This document shows positions 1 to 6,479 of a stretch of 11,225 nt of DNA, in pieces. Position 1 is the stretch's first letter. Every line of letters begins with the position of its first letter. This DNA comes from Bacteroidota bacterium. Lineage in GTDB: Bacteria > Bacteroidota > Bacteroidia > Bacteroidales > Prolixibacteraceae. The stretch spans positions 1 through 11,225 of the forward strand of contig JAEWME010000023.1 in assembly GCA_023393265.1 (NCBI GenBank), in the 5' to 3' direction. The notes under the pieces are model-generated. The model worked only from the letters and a program-made list of their open reading frames with translations. It did no database searches and was not told the DNA's origin. The position numbers were made by a program, and so were the translations under genes.

Positions 1-1
1 G

Positions 2-1348
2 GTGAAAGCCGGTGTAGCTGCCGAAGCCCAGTTGACCGACATCAAAGGTTCGATCATCAACCTGATGGAAACCAACCTGGAACTGGCCATCGATGACAAA
101 GTTTCACCCCGCATGGATATGGAAAAATATCCAAACCTGATTGGCGAAATGATGTTCGCGAACGAGTCGGTTGATCGCATGGAAGACCGTACTCCGGAAG
201 TGAACCATCCGATGGCCGAAAATCCCCGCGTTCAGCAATTGGCTAAAAAAGAACGTTTCGCATTCGATGCTTCAGGAAAACAACATTCAAAAATTAAACA
301 ATATGCGTATCGCGACGGTATTTTCGAAGCCATCATCGATCGTTTCTACAAAGACCCGACTTTGGTAGCTTACGGTGAAGAAAACCGCGACTGGGGTGGC
401 GCTTTCGCCGTGTACCGCGGTTTGACCGAAGCTTTGCCATACCACCGTTTGTTCAACTCGCCGATTTCTGAAGCCTCGATTGTGGGTACAGCCATTGGTT
501 ACGCCATGTGTGGTGGCCGTGTGATTCCTGAAATCATGTATTGCGACTTTCTGGGCCGTTGCGGCGACGAGGTGTTCAACCAGCTTCCAAAATGGCAGGC
601 GATGAGCGGAAACGTGATCAAAATGCCGGTGGTGTTGCGCGTTTCTGTAGGATCGAAATACGGTGCACAGCATTCGCAGGACTGGACCGCTTTGACTGCT
701 CAAATCCCCGGATTGAAAGTGGTTTTCCCGGCTACACCATACGATGCCAAAGGTTTGATGAACTCGGCTCTGCAGGGAACCGACCCGGTGATCTTCTTCG
801 AAAGTCAGCGTTTGTACGATTTGGGCGAGCATTTCCACGAAGGCGGCGTGCCTGAAGGATATTACGAAATTCCGATGGGCGAACCGGATGTAAAACGCGT
901 TGGTAAAGATGTAACCATCCTGACCATTGGTGCCACCTTGTACCGCGCCATTGAAGCGGCTGACAAACTTCAGGAGAAATATGGTATTTCGGCTGAAGTA
1001 ATCGACGCCCGCAGCCTGGTGCCATTCAACTACGAACCGGTGCTGGCTTCATTGAAAAAGACCGGTCGTATCGTGATTTCGGGCGATGCTTCATCGCGTG
1101 GTTCGTTCATGAAAGAAATGGCGCAGACCATTTCAGAACTTGCTTTCGACGATCTGGACGCTCCACCGGTAGTGGTTGGCTCGCGCAACTGGATCACTCC
1201 GGCATACGAACTCGAAAATTCCTTCTTCCCATGTGCTGAATGGATGATCGACGCGATCCACGAAAAAATCCTGCCATTAAAAGGCCATGTGGTGAAAAAC
1301 AATTTTACTTCTGCAGAGCAAATCAGGAGGAATAAGTTGGGAGTATAG
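2..1348 (+). CDS. 2-oxoacid dehydrogenase E1, fused alpha/beta type, C-terminal part (5' truncated)
   Basis: This is the beta (transketolase-like) half of a thiamine-diphosphate-dependent 2-oxoacid dehydrogenase E1, which decarboxylates a 2-oxoacid and hands the acyl group to the lipoyl domain of an E2 partner. About 448 residues are visible and the gene runs off the left edge. The GTG at position 2 is most likely an internal valine codon. Visible residues 1-100 look like a linker from the alpha part. From about 100 the E1-beta fold begins: a WGGAFAVYRGL segment (131-141), then SPISEASIVG (153-162) whose Glu157 sits where E1-beta contacts the ThDP aminopyrimidine. YCDFLGRCGDEVFNQLPK (180-197) and YGAQHSQ with His224 follow. 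The C-terminal transketolase-like domain starts near residue 300 (VTILTIG, 304-310). A long upstream extension before the beta domain suggests the single-chain alpha-beta form common in Bacteroidota rather than separate subunits. Substrate (pyruvate versus branched-chain 2-oxoacid) cannot be decided here. Confidence 0.9.
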   Translation: MKAGVAAEAQLTDIKGSIINLMETNLELAIDDKVSPRMDMEKYPNLIGEMMFANESVDRMEDRTPEVNHPMAENPRVQQLAKKERFAFDASGKQHSKIKQYAYRDGIFEAIIDRFYKDPTLVAYGEENRDWGGAFAVYRGLTEALPYHRLFNSPISEASIVGTAIGYAMCGGRVIPEIMYCDFLGRCGDEVFNQLPKWQAMSGNVIKMPVVLRVSVGSKYGAQHSQDWTALTAQIPGLKVVFPATPYDAKGLMNSALQGTDPVIFFESQRLYDLGEHFHEGGVPEGYYEIPMGEPDVKRVGKDVTILTIGATLYRAIEAADKLQEKYGISAEVIDARSLVPFNYEPVLASLKKTGRIVISGDASSRGSFMKEMAQTISELAFDDLDAPPVVVGSRNWITPAYELENSFFPCAEWMIDAIHEKILPLKGHVVKNNFTSAEQIRRNKLGV

Positions 1349-1381
1349 GTCAAGTAAAAAGGCAAAATACTGCGGAATGGA

Positions 1382-1449
1382 GTCATCCCGAATTTATTTC
1401 GGGATCTGAATTTTAAATTGTTGAGATCCTGAAACAAGTTCAGGATGAC
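1382..1449. repeat. Imperfect palindromic dispersed repeat
   Basis: Two 26-base arms, 1382-1407 and 1424-1449, are reverse complements with 22 of 26 matches, separated by a 16-base AT-rich spacer. The arms begin GTCATCCCG and end CAGGATGAC. This arm sequence resembles a repeat seen many times in Bacteroidota and some Alphaproteobacteria, where it is often mis-translated as VILNLFQDL. Here it lies just after the E1 stop codon, so the transcript would end in a long hairpin. It may stabilise the mRNA 3' end or simply be a mobile palindrome; the sequence does not decide. Confidence 0.8.
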
Positions 1450-1505
1450 CGTATCTTGGACTTTTATTCTTCGATTCATCCGATGAATACTCAAAATAAA
1501 TGCAA

Positions 1506-1548
1506 AAGCCCCCGTTGTCCGGAATGGATGGCGGGGGCTTGGTGTTTT
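1506..1548. terminator. Bidirectional intrinsic terminator between convergent genes
   Basis: A perfect 9-bp stem (AAGCCCCCG at 1506-1514 with CGGGGGCTT at 1532-1540) has a 17-base loop. A T-rich tail GGTGTTTT follows on the + strand. On the - strand the stem is followed by a T-rich run, so the structure can serve both the E1 gene (+) and the HEPN-type gene (-), which converge here. Confidence 0.8.
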
Positions 1549-1560
1549 GTGAACTATAAC

Positions 1561-2280
1561 TCAAAAAGGTAAATCATCAAAATCAAAATCAGCGTAAAAA
1601 ATGTAATCATTTTTTACGAACTGGAATTTTCTAAAGCTTTTGTTCTCAATTTGAGTATAGATGTTAAGAAGAAAAATTTCAATTTTAGATAGAAATTCAA
1701 ATAGTAGATCTGCACTTATTATGAAAAAGCTATTGTCTTTCTCTAGTTTAATACCAATAAATTGTGATAATATCTTCTGGTCTTCTTTTGAATTATTTCT
1801 AATATGTGAGTTTTCGTGAACAATTAAATTTCGTAATTTTTGGAAGTCTGTTATTCTAATCCATTCTTTATCAATTTGATCAAATTCAATATTGACAAAT
1901 TTTGATAAAAATCTTCTTGCTTTTTGGATTATGTTTGAACCAGCCAAATCATTTAAACCAATTGCTAGATCTACTTCTGTTTGAATTTTTTCACATATTG
2001 TATTCAGGCTGGTTTCAAAGAAAGTATAAAGTGATACAATTGATGAATTGTAAAAATGACTAGGTATTTTAATGTAATCTAGATAATAGAAGCTTTTGAA
2101 AAAGTCTTCACTGTCAGGATCTTCTAGAATATCTTGTTTTAACAATTGATCAAGATGTTCTTTCCGAACATTTAGCTTTTCAATATTAAATGTCAAATAT
2201 TCGTTGAAGTAGCTAATTTCATGTTGAAAGTTATACCTTAAATCATCAAGACTAATTTTTATTGGGTAGTTTTCTTGCAT
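1561..2280 (-). CDS. HEPN-like protein of unknown function, AT-rich
   Basis: I do not recognise a named family for this 239-residue, probably cytosolic protein. Its only clear signature is RNLIVH at residues 150-155, an exact R-N-x3-H match to the catalytic motif of HEPN domains. These are helical RNases found in toxin-antitoxin, abortive-infection and RNA-processing proteins. The surroundings fit: a helical segment with SLYTFFETSLNTI at 83-95 stands where HEPN proteins often carry an FE-containing helix, and the rest looks mostly helical and rich in Leu, Ile, Phe and Lys. No signal peptide or membrane span is evident. The gene stands alone: no MNT-nucleotidyltransferase antitoxin is next to it, and it converges on the E1 gene across a shared terminator. 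Base composition is far more AT-rich than the flanking metabolic genes, which suggests recent acquisition. RNase activity is inferred from the motif; a non-catalytic HEPN helper or chance match remains possible. Confidence 0.75.
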   Translation of the reverse strand: MQENYPIKISLDDLRYNFQHEISYFNEYLTFNIEKLNVRKEHLDQLLKQDILEDPDSEDFFKSFYYLDYIKIPSHFYNSSIVSLYTFFETSLNTICEKIQTEVDLAIGLNDLAGSNIIQKARRFLSKFVNIEFDQIDKEWIRITDFQKLRNLIVHENSHIRNNSKEDQKILSQFIGIKLEKDNSFFIISADLLFEFLSKIEIFLLNIYTQIENKSFRKFQFVKNDYIFYADFDFDDLPF

Positions 2281-2303
2281 TAGTTTAATTTTGAAATCGT
2301 TTT

Positions 2304-2346
2304 TAGTTGATAATTATATTGATCTAAGCTAGTCGATAATTGAATT
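2304..2346. repeat. Short direct repeat upstream of the HEPN-like gene
   Basis: TAGTTGATAATTATATT at 2304-2320 recurs as TAGTCGATAATTGAATT at 2330-2346 (14 of 17 identical), with starts 26 bases apart. It lies 24-66 bases upstream of the ATG of the - strand HEPN-like gene, where an operator could sit. The region is very AT-rich, so chance similarity is a real alternative. Confidence 0.35.
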
Positions 2347-2542
2347 ATATACAATAATTCGGAATGGTTTTGTAATCAAAAAGTTATGAACAGGAAATGG
2401 GGAGAACTACCTTCGGCACGCCTTCCTAATGTCCGGCCTTCGACTGCTTCGTGCCCAGGCCCCGGAGGTGCGCGAAGATGTTTTCTTTCTTGAAGATTTA
2501 AATTTTTGATTTTTTTGATGAAATATTGCTGTTCAAAGCGCC

Positions 2543-2567
2543 GCTCCCTGAGCCTGTCGAAGGGAGC
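2543..2567. repeat. REP-like hairpin, copy A
   Basis: GCTCCCT (2543-2549) and AGGGAGC (2561-2567) form a perfect 7-bp stem around an 11-base loop. This is the shortest and cleanest copy of the GCTCCCTGAG...TCGAAGGGAGC element in this region. Confidence 0.75.
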
Positions 2568-2686
2568 ATCTCACAACAATCGGCCTTCGATACGTTTCAC
2601 TACTCAGGCCTCGAAGTTGCGCGATAACCTTCTTCTTTTGAGCTTTCCGTTTTTAATCTTTTGCGAGCCGAAACTCTTATTCAAAG

Positions 2687-2723
2687 CTCCGCTCCCTGAG
2701 TAGCGGAGCGTATCGAAGGGAGC
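2687..2723. repeat. REP-like hairpin, copy B, with an alternative fold
   Basis: The same arms as copy A (GCTCCCT 2691-2697, AGGGAGC 2717-2723) flank a 19-base spacer. A competing stem is possible between CTCCGCT (2687-2693) and AGCGGAG (2702-2708), so the two pairings are mutually exclusive. Confidence 0.7.
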
Positions 2724-2739
2724 ATTTTTGGCGGAGCAG

Positions 2740-3057
2740 TCAAAGGAAAGCCTGTGGAAGGGAGCTATCTACGTTTTTGCCTGTAACTTTTTGCAACTCA
2801 GGCAAATCTTCCGTTCTGCCTTGAATTAAGGCAATCTTTTTATCCCGGCTCCAACCTTTAATTTGTTGCTCCCTGTAATAAGCTAGGTCAATCCTTGGGT
2901 ATTCTTCCCAATAAACCAATTCAACAGGCAGTCGTTTGCGGGTATGGTTTGCGCCTTCACCTGCCTGATGTTCTTTCATTCGCCGTTCCAAATTGTTGGT
3001 GCTTCCGGTATAGAAACTACCGTCAACGCAGAGAAGTATGTAGAGATAACCTTTCAT
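2740..3057 (-). CDS. Small GIY-YIG nuclease-domain protein (UPF0213/YhbQ-like)
   Basis: This encodes a single-domain GIY-YIG protein of 105 residues. Catalytic landmarks are present: YLY (4-6, the GIY position), YTG (16-18, the YIG position), NNLERRMKEH (21-30) with Arg26 and His30, and REQQIKGWSR (62-71) with the metal-binding candidate Glu63. In this family the domain makes metal-dependent DNA nicks or breaks; the cellular role of the short UPF0213/YhbQ-like members is unclear. I start at the ATG ending at 3057 because MKGYLYIL is the usual family N-terminus; an in-frame ATG at 3090 would add 11 residues with no family look. The protein ends SSLPQAFL, which translates a decayed copy of the local hairpin repeat, so the C-terminus and stop codon come from the repeat. 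The same repeat family also lies upstream (3131-3192) and beyond the 3' end (2543-2723). Confidence 0.88.
   Translation of the reverse strand: MKGYLYILLCVDGSFYTGSTNNLERRMKEHQAGEGANHTRKRLPVELVYWEEYPRIDLAYYREQQIKGWSRDKKIALIQGRTEDLPELQKVTGKNVDSSLPQAFL
2749..2765. repeat. Degenerate REP-like arm overlapping the GIY-YIG 3' end
   Basis: AGCCTGTGGAAGGGAGC matches the right half of copy A (2551-2567) at 16 of 17 positions. The left half has decayed. It forms the last codons of the GIY-YIG gene on the - strand. Confidence 0.7.
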
Positions 3058-3130
3058 GCTTAAATTTATGGAATTAATATTGATTTTCAATTCATTAGTT
3101 GAGGCTTGTAAAATAAGCGGTCAAGGTGCC

Positions 3131-3192
3131 GCTCCCTGAGTAACGTGTTTCCCGAGCGCGAAGCAGTATATTGAAAGTGTATCGAAGGGAGC
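3131..3192. repeat. REP-like hairpin, copy C, with long spacer
   Basis: GCTCCCTGAG at 3131-3140 and TCGAAGGGAGC at 3182-3192 are the same arms as copies A and B, but with 48 bases between the 7-bp stems. The element sits about 75 bases upstream of the GIY-YIG start codon and about 100 bases upstream of the glycosidase start codon, between the two divergent genes. Confidence 0.7.
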
Positions 3193-3222
3193 ATCTCCAT
3201 TTTTGTAACAAAAATTTAATCG

Positions 3223-3251
3223 TTGTAATTCATTCGTTTGACATAGTTTTG
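3223..3251 (+). promoter_or_regulatory. Candidate Bacteroidota promoter for the GH1 gene
   Basis: TTG at 3223-3225 is followed after 18 bases by TAGTTTTG at 3244-3251, matching the TAnnTTTG -7 element. Transcription would start near 3258 and give a leader of about 37 bases. The spacing is slightly short. Confidence 0.45.
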
Positions 3252-3294
3252 CGCGGAATTAACCCAAGTTGGTCAGAATCAAAATTCAGGAGTT

Positions 3295-4752
3295 ATGGAT
3301 CGGAGGGTTTGGGTGAAAATAGCTGGTTTAGCAAGCGTCGGGGCGCTTTTGCCCGATTGTTTAAATATTAAAGTTTCGCAAAAACGAATGAATGATAATA
3401 CTTTGCCGGTAAACCCGGTGGACGGTTTTTCAAAAGAAGATTTTGGTTCGGGTTTTAAGTGGGGAGTTGCTGCTGCTGCCTATCAAACTGAAGGCGCGTG
3501 GAATATCGATGGAAAAGGCGAGTCGAATTGGGATCATTTTTCGCGCAAGTCTGGTAAAATCGAGAGAGGCGAGAATGCTGATGTAGCCGCCGATTTTTAT
3601 CACCGCTATGAGGAAGACATCGAATTGATCAGACAAATGAATTTCAACGTCTTTCGGTTTTCTTTGTCGTGGCCGCGCATTTTGCCTAATGGAACGGGCG
3701 AAGTAAATCAGAAAGGACTGGACTTTTACCATCGGGTGATCGACAAATGTTTGTCCGTAGGCTTGGAACCATGGATTACCATCTATCACTGGGACTTGCC
3801 GCAGGTTCTGGAAACACAGGGTGGTTGGGGGAACCGGCAAATATTGGGGTGGTTTAGTGAGTATGTCGATGTGGTGACTCGCGAATTTGGATCCAAAGTG
3901 AAAAACTGGATGGTGATGAACGAGCAACTTTCGTTCACTGCGGGCGGCTACCTGGCTGGCTTCCTTGCCCCGGGACGAAGAAATATCCCGCTTTTCCTGA
4001 AAGCTGTTCATCATTCGGTGCTTTGTAATGCCGACGGTGGCCGGATCATTCGCCGCAATGTGCCCAACGCCAATATTGGCACTACCTTTTTTACTGCATG
4101 GATTGAGCCAGTCGATCAGCAAAAGAAAAACGTTGAGGCAGCCCAGCGGGTGGATGCCGGAATTAACCGGATGTTTATCGAACCTTGTTTGGGGATGGGT
4201 TACCCGGATGAGACTTTGCCGGTGATCAAAAAAATCAGGAAATATTTTGAGGAAGGCGATGAGGAACGCATGGTTTTCGATTTCGATTTTATCGGCATAC
4301 AATATTATTTCCGTTCGGTGGTCGAAAAATCGGTGATTCCCGGAATCAGGGCAACCGATGTGAAAGCGACAAAGCGCAATGTTCTGGTTAACGAAATGGG
4401 CAACGAGGTTTATCCTGAAGGGCTGTATCAAATTCTTCGGAAATTTTCCGCTTATAATGGAATCAGGAATATGCTGGTTACCGAAAACGGCACGTGTGTG
4501 ACCGATCGGCTGGAAAACGGAAGGGTGCACGATGCCGGACGAATTCAGTATCTGGCGGAGCATCTGGCGACATTGCTGAAAGCGCGCCGCGAAGGTGTGA
4601 ATGTAACCGGCTACTTTGTTTGGTCGCCAACCGACAATTTTGAATGGGACAAAGGCTTTCGTACCCGCTTCGGATTGGTTTACGTCGATTTCCTGTCGCT
4701 CGAACGAACAATGAAAGATTCAGGCCTTTGGTTTCAGGAGTTTTTGAAGTAG
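3295..4752 (+). CDS. Glycoside hydrolase family 1 beta-glycosidase, probably exported
   Basis: This is a retaining beta-glycosidase (beta-glucosidase/galactosidase type) of 485 residues, full length for the family plus an N-terminal extension. Residues expected for GH1 are visible: AAYQTEGAW (61-69) with sugar-binding Gln64, YHWDLP (164-169), the acid/base Glu210 in MNEQ, the nucleophile Glu397 in VTENG, and VWSPTDNFEW (442-451). Two positions deviate from the usual pattern: Gln211 replaces the proline of NEP, and Gln336 replaces Asn in the I-N-Y-Y strand (GIQYY). The first ~22 residues, MDRRVWVKIAGLASVGALLP followed by DC, have twin arginines and a hydrophobic core like a Tat signal, though the sequence before Cys22 is not a clean lipobox. 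The start is supported by AGGAG at 3288-3292, only 2 bases from ATG. Met32 would give a cytosolic form lacking the extension. Substrate cannot be read from sequence. No SusC/D genes are adjacent. Confidence 0.93.
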   Translation: MDRRVWVKIAGLASVGALLPDCLNIKVSQKRMNDNTLPVNPVDGFSKEDFGSGFKWGVAAAAYQTEGAWNIDGKGESNWDHFSRKSGKIERGENADVAADFYHRYEEDIELIRQMNFNVFRFSLSWPRILPNGTGEVNQKGLDFYHRVIDKCLSVGLEPWITIYHWDLPQVLETQGGWGNRQILGWFSEYVDVVTREFGSKVKNWMVMNEQLSFTAGGYLAGFLAPGRRNIPLFLKAVHHSVLCNADGGRIIRRNVPNANIGTTFFTAWIEPVDQQKKNVEAAQRVDAGINRMFIEPCLGMGYPDETLPVIKKIRKYFEEGDEERMVFDFDFIGIQYYFRSVVEKSVIPGIRATDVKATKRNVLVNEMGNEVYPEGLYQILRKFSAYNGIRNMLVTENGTCVTDRLENGRVHDAGRIQYLAEHLATLLKARREGVNVTGYFVWSPTDNFEWDKGFRTRFGLVYVDFLSLERTMKDSGLWFQEFLK

Positions 4753-4772
4753 TATTTATATAATATATGTAG

Positions 4773-4814
4773 TAGCCACAAAATACCTGGCATAGAACCG
4801 GCACTTTGTGGCTA
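4773..4814. other. Perfect 10-bp stem-loop after the GH1 gene
   Basis: TAGCCACAAA (4773-4782) pairs perfectly with TTTGTGGCTA (4805-4814) around a 22-base loop. There is no T-run after it on the + strand, so it is not a classic intrinsic terminator. It may protect the 3' end of the mRNA or act in either direction between these convergent genes. I see nothing else in 4815-5021. Confidence 0.55.
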
Positions 4815-5021
4815 ATCAGCGAATGCAATAATTAGTCAGGAATGACCTTTCACTACAATTTTCAAAATTTTCAGGTTTAAAGCGAAAAATCTGAAAATCT
4901 GCCAGGGAATGAAATTTCGCCAGAACAAAGTTTTTTTCGTAGGCATTGGTGCGTAGTATTCTTGCGAGTATCCTCTTTTTGATGTTTTCATATCGATCTT
5001 TTTATTTCAATTCAAAATTTT

Positions 5022-6479
5022 TTACTCCGGAAGCAGGTACCAAAACGGATAACCTTTGGCTTTGTGTAAAAACATATAGTGCATAAACCATTTTAGCCAG
5101 TGACCGGCCAGACCAGGTTCGCCCATGGTGTCGTTGATGTTTCGGCCCCAGTCGGGGTATTTTTCCCAATCGGGAACAATTGGAGAAACAGTCATTGCGG
5201 CCGAATTGCCATTTAAAAAGCCGTACCCGGCCGAAACAATACAGGCAGCTCCCATTTTTCCCATCGATGCCCGGTGTTTCAGTTTGGGTTCACCACATTT
5301 AATCCATTCTGTAATATTCTGGGCAACAATTTTTCCCATTACCCCGGATGGCATCCCGGTGCGTGGCGGGGTAGGGAAGATGGCCGTTCCGTTTTTGCTT
5401 TTTTGTGGTTTCGAAATGGCGTGCGGTGGAGCAAAAGCAATTCCCGGGGCAAAAATGTTGGGATAATCCGGGTTCTGATAAGTCGATGGCCAGTCGTTAA
5501 TCGACCATTCTTCGTATGGTTTTGCAGCATAATCAGCATCAACTTTCATCAGGTTGTTTGGCAGGAAGAGTTTGGCAGTGATGTCTTCGCCGCTTCCGGA
5601 GAATGCTTTGATACCATGTCCGGAGAACGATGGAATGAGCATGGCGAAATCGAATGATTCTTCATGGTACTCGCCGTCGAGCGTTTCGTAGAGAATTTTG
5701 TTGGGCTCAATTTTATAAACTCCGGCCTGCTTGATCCATTCGATGCCGCGCTCGATGAAAAACGATTCGGTGAAAATCTTGGTCGAAGTAATGTAGCCGC
5801 CTTTTTTGATAAACGCGCCGCCCATGCCAAAATCGCCCAGTTCGTATTCGTTCGATATCCATTTAATGTCGGCCATGTCGCGCAGGCCACGTTTGCGTAT
5901 TTCGTGCTCCACATTCAGGATGTATTCAAAAGCAGCACCCTGGCAGGTCGAGAGCGCATGCCCGGTTCCGATGATAAATTTTTGCCGTTGCCCGGCTTTC
6001 ATCTTCTCAAAACTTTCCTGAAGTTTTTGCCACGTATGGGCAGCATGGTCGTAAGTGCAAACTGAAAGAGAGTTCTTATCGGGACCGAGACCCGGCGTAG
6101 CATCAAAATTCAGCTTTGGGCCCGTTGCATTTACCAGGAAGTCGTACCACACATCTTCTGTTTCGCCACGCTTTTTGGCTTCGGTATATTCAATCCGAAC
6201 AAATCCTTTTTTCTGGCTGGCATCGCCTTCCGGATGAATAGACACGCACTGCGCTTGCTTATAGACGGTTCCCCAGCGTTTGTATAGCGGAGCCAGTTTA
6301 AACCGGACCTGGTCAACCGTCATCTGCCCGACGCCAATCCAGATATTAGATGGTACCCACTGGTAATACTGGTTGGGGGTAACTACTACCACCTCGTGTT
6401 TTTTTGAAAGCCATTTGCGCAGGTATGCCGATGCTGTATGTCCGGCGATTCCCGCTCCTAAAACAACAACTTTTGCCAT
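5022..6479 (-). CDS. sqr: Sulfide:quinone oxidoreductase-like FAD protein
   Basis: This is a two-dinucleotide-fold flavoprotein of the pyridine nucleotide-disulfide oxidoreductase superfamily, best matching the SQR branch. SQR oxidises sulfide to sulfane sulfur or polysulfide and reduces membrane quinone. The 485-residue protein opens with VVVLGAGIAG (4-13), the FAD GxGxxG site. Three cysteines fall where SQR has its redox/sulfur-carrying cysteines: Cys141 in SVCTYDHA, Cys179 in STCQGAAFEY, and Cys413 in AACIVSAG. The C-terminus (about 456-485, GLAGHWLKWFMHYMFLHKAK and onward) is aromatic and amphipathic, as expected for monotopic membrane attachment. There is no signal peptide, which fits a cytoplasmic-face membrane enzyme. 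The start ATG at 6477-6479 puts the FAD motif at the very N-terminus, as in relatives. Neighbours give no sulfur context. Cysteine mapping is from memory of the family, so a related flavoprotein with a different donor remains possible. Confidence 0.78.
   Translation of the reverse strand: MAKVVVLGAGIAGHTASAYLRKWLSKKHEVVVVTPNQYYQWVPSNIWIGVGQMTVDQVRFKLAPLYKRWGTVYKQAQCVSIHPEGDASQKKGFVRIEYTEAKKRGETEDVWYDFLVNATGPKLNFDATPGLGPDKNSLSVCTYDHAAHTWQKLQESFEKMKAGQRQKFIIGTGHALSTCQGAAFEYILNVEHEIRKRGLRDMADIKWISNEYELGDFGMGGAFIKKGGYITSTKIFTESFFIERGIEWIKQAGVYKIEPNKILYETLDGEYHEESFDFAMLIPSFSGHGIKAFSGSGEDITAKLFLPNNLMKVDADYAAKPYEEWSINDWPSTYQNPDYPNIFAPGIAFAPPHAISKPQKSKNGTAIFPTPPRTGMPSGVMGKIVAQNITEWIKCGEPKLKHRASMGKMGAACIVSAGYGFLNGNSAAMTVSPIVPDWEKYPDWGRNINDTMGEPGLAGHWLKWFMHYMFLHKAKGYPFWYLLPE

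Larger units (their letters stand above)
2434..2727. repeat. Two diverged direct copies of a ~147 bp composite repeat
   Basis: Copy 1 starts at 2434 and copy 2 at 2581, both with CGGCCTTCGA. Each continues with a CAGGCC-containing segment, then a GTGCGCGA/TTGCGCGA segment, a T-rich stretch, TTCAAAGC followed by CCGCTCCCTGAG, and closes with TCGAAGGGAGCAT. The start motif recurs after 147 bases and the GCTCCCT arm after 148 bases, so the copies are in register apart from small indels. Sequence between the shared blocks has diverged considerably. A reading frame through this stretch (2506-2703) only translates the repeat and is not a gene. No other coding region is visible between 2281 and 2739. 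Confidence 0.7.

Noticed and set aside
1030..1494. A 154-residue reading frame on the - strand
   Set aside because: It is antisense to the conserved E1 gene, and its N-terminal part merely translates the palindromic repeat (VILNLFQDL type).
2506..2703. A 65-residue + strand reading frame
   Set aside because: It translates the composite repeat and hairpin (SLSLSKGAS type); no family-like sequence remains outside the repeat.
3058..3090. Longer start of the GIY-YIG gene
   Set aside because: The extra 11 residues are Asn/Ile-rich, unlike the family N-terminus, which begins at the next in-frame ATG with MKGYLYIL.
2434..3192. A CRISPR array
   Set aside because: The repeats are few, unequal in length and spacing, and palindromic with diverged inner sequence; no uniform spacers and no cas genes.
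3430..4563. A 377-residue - strand reading frame
   Set aside because: It is the antisense shadow of the GH1 gene, whose + strand product carries all family motifs.
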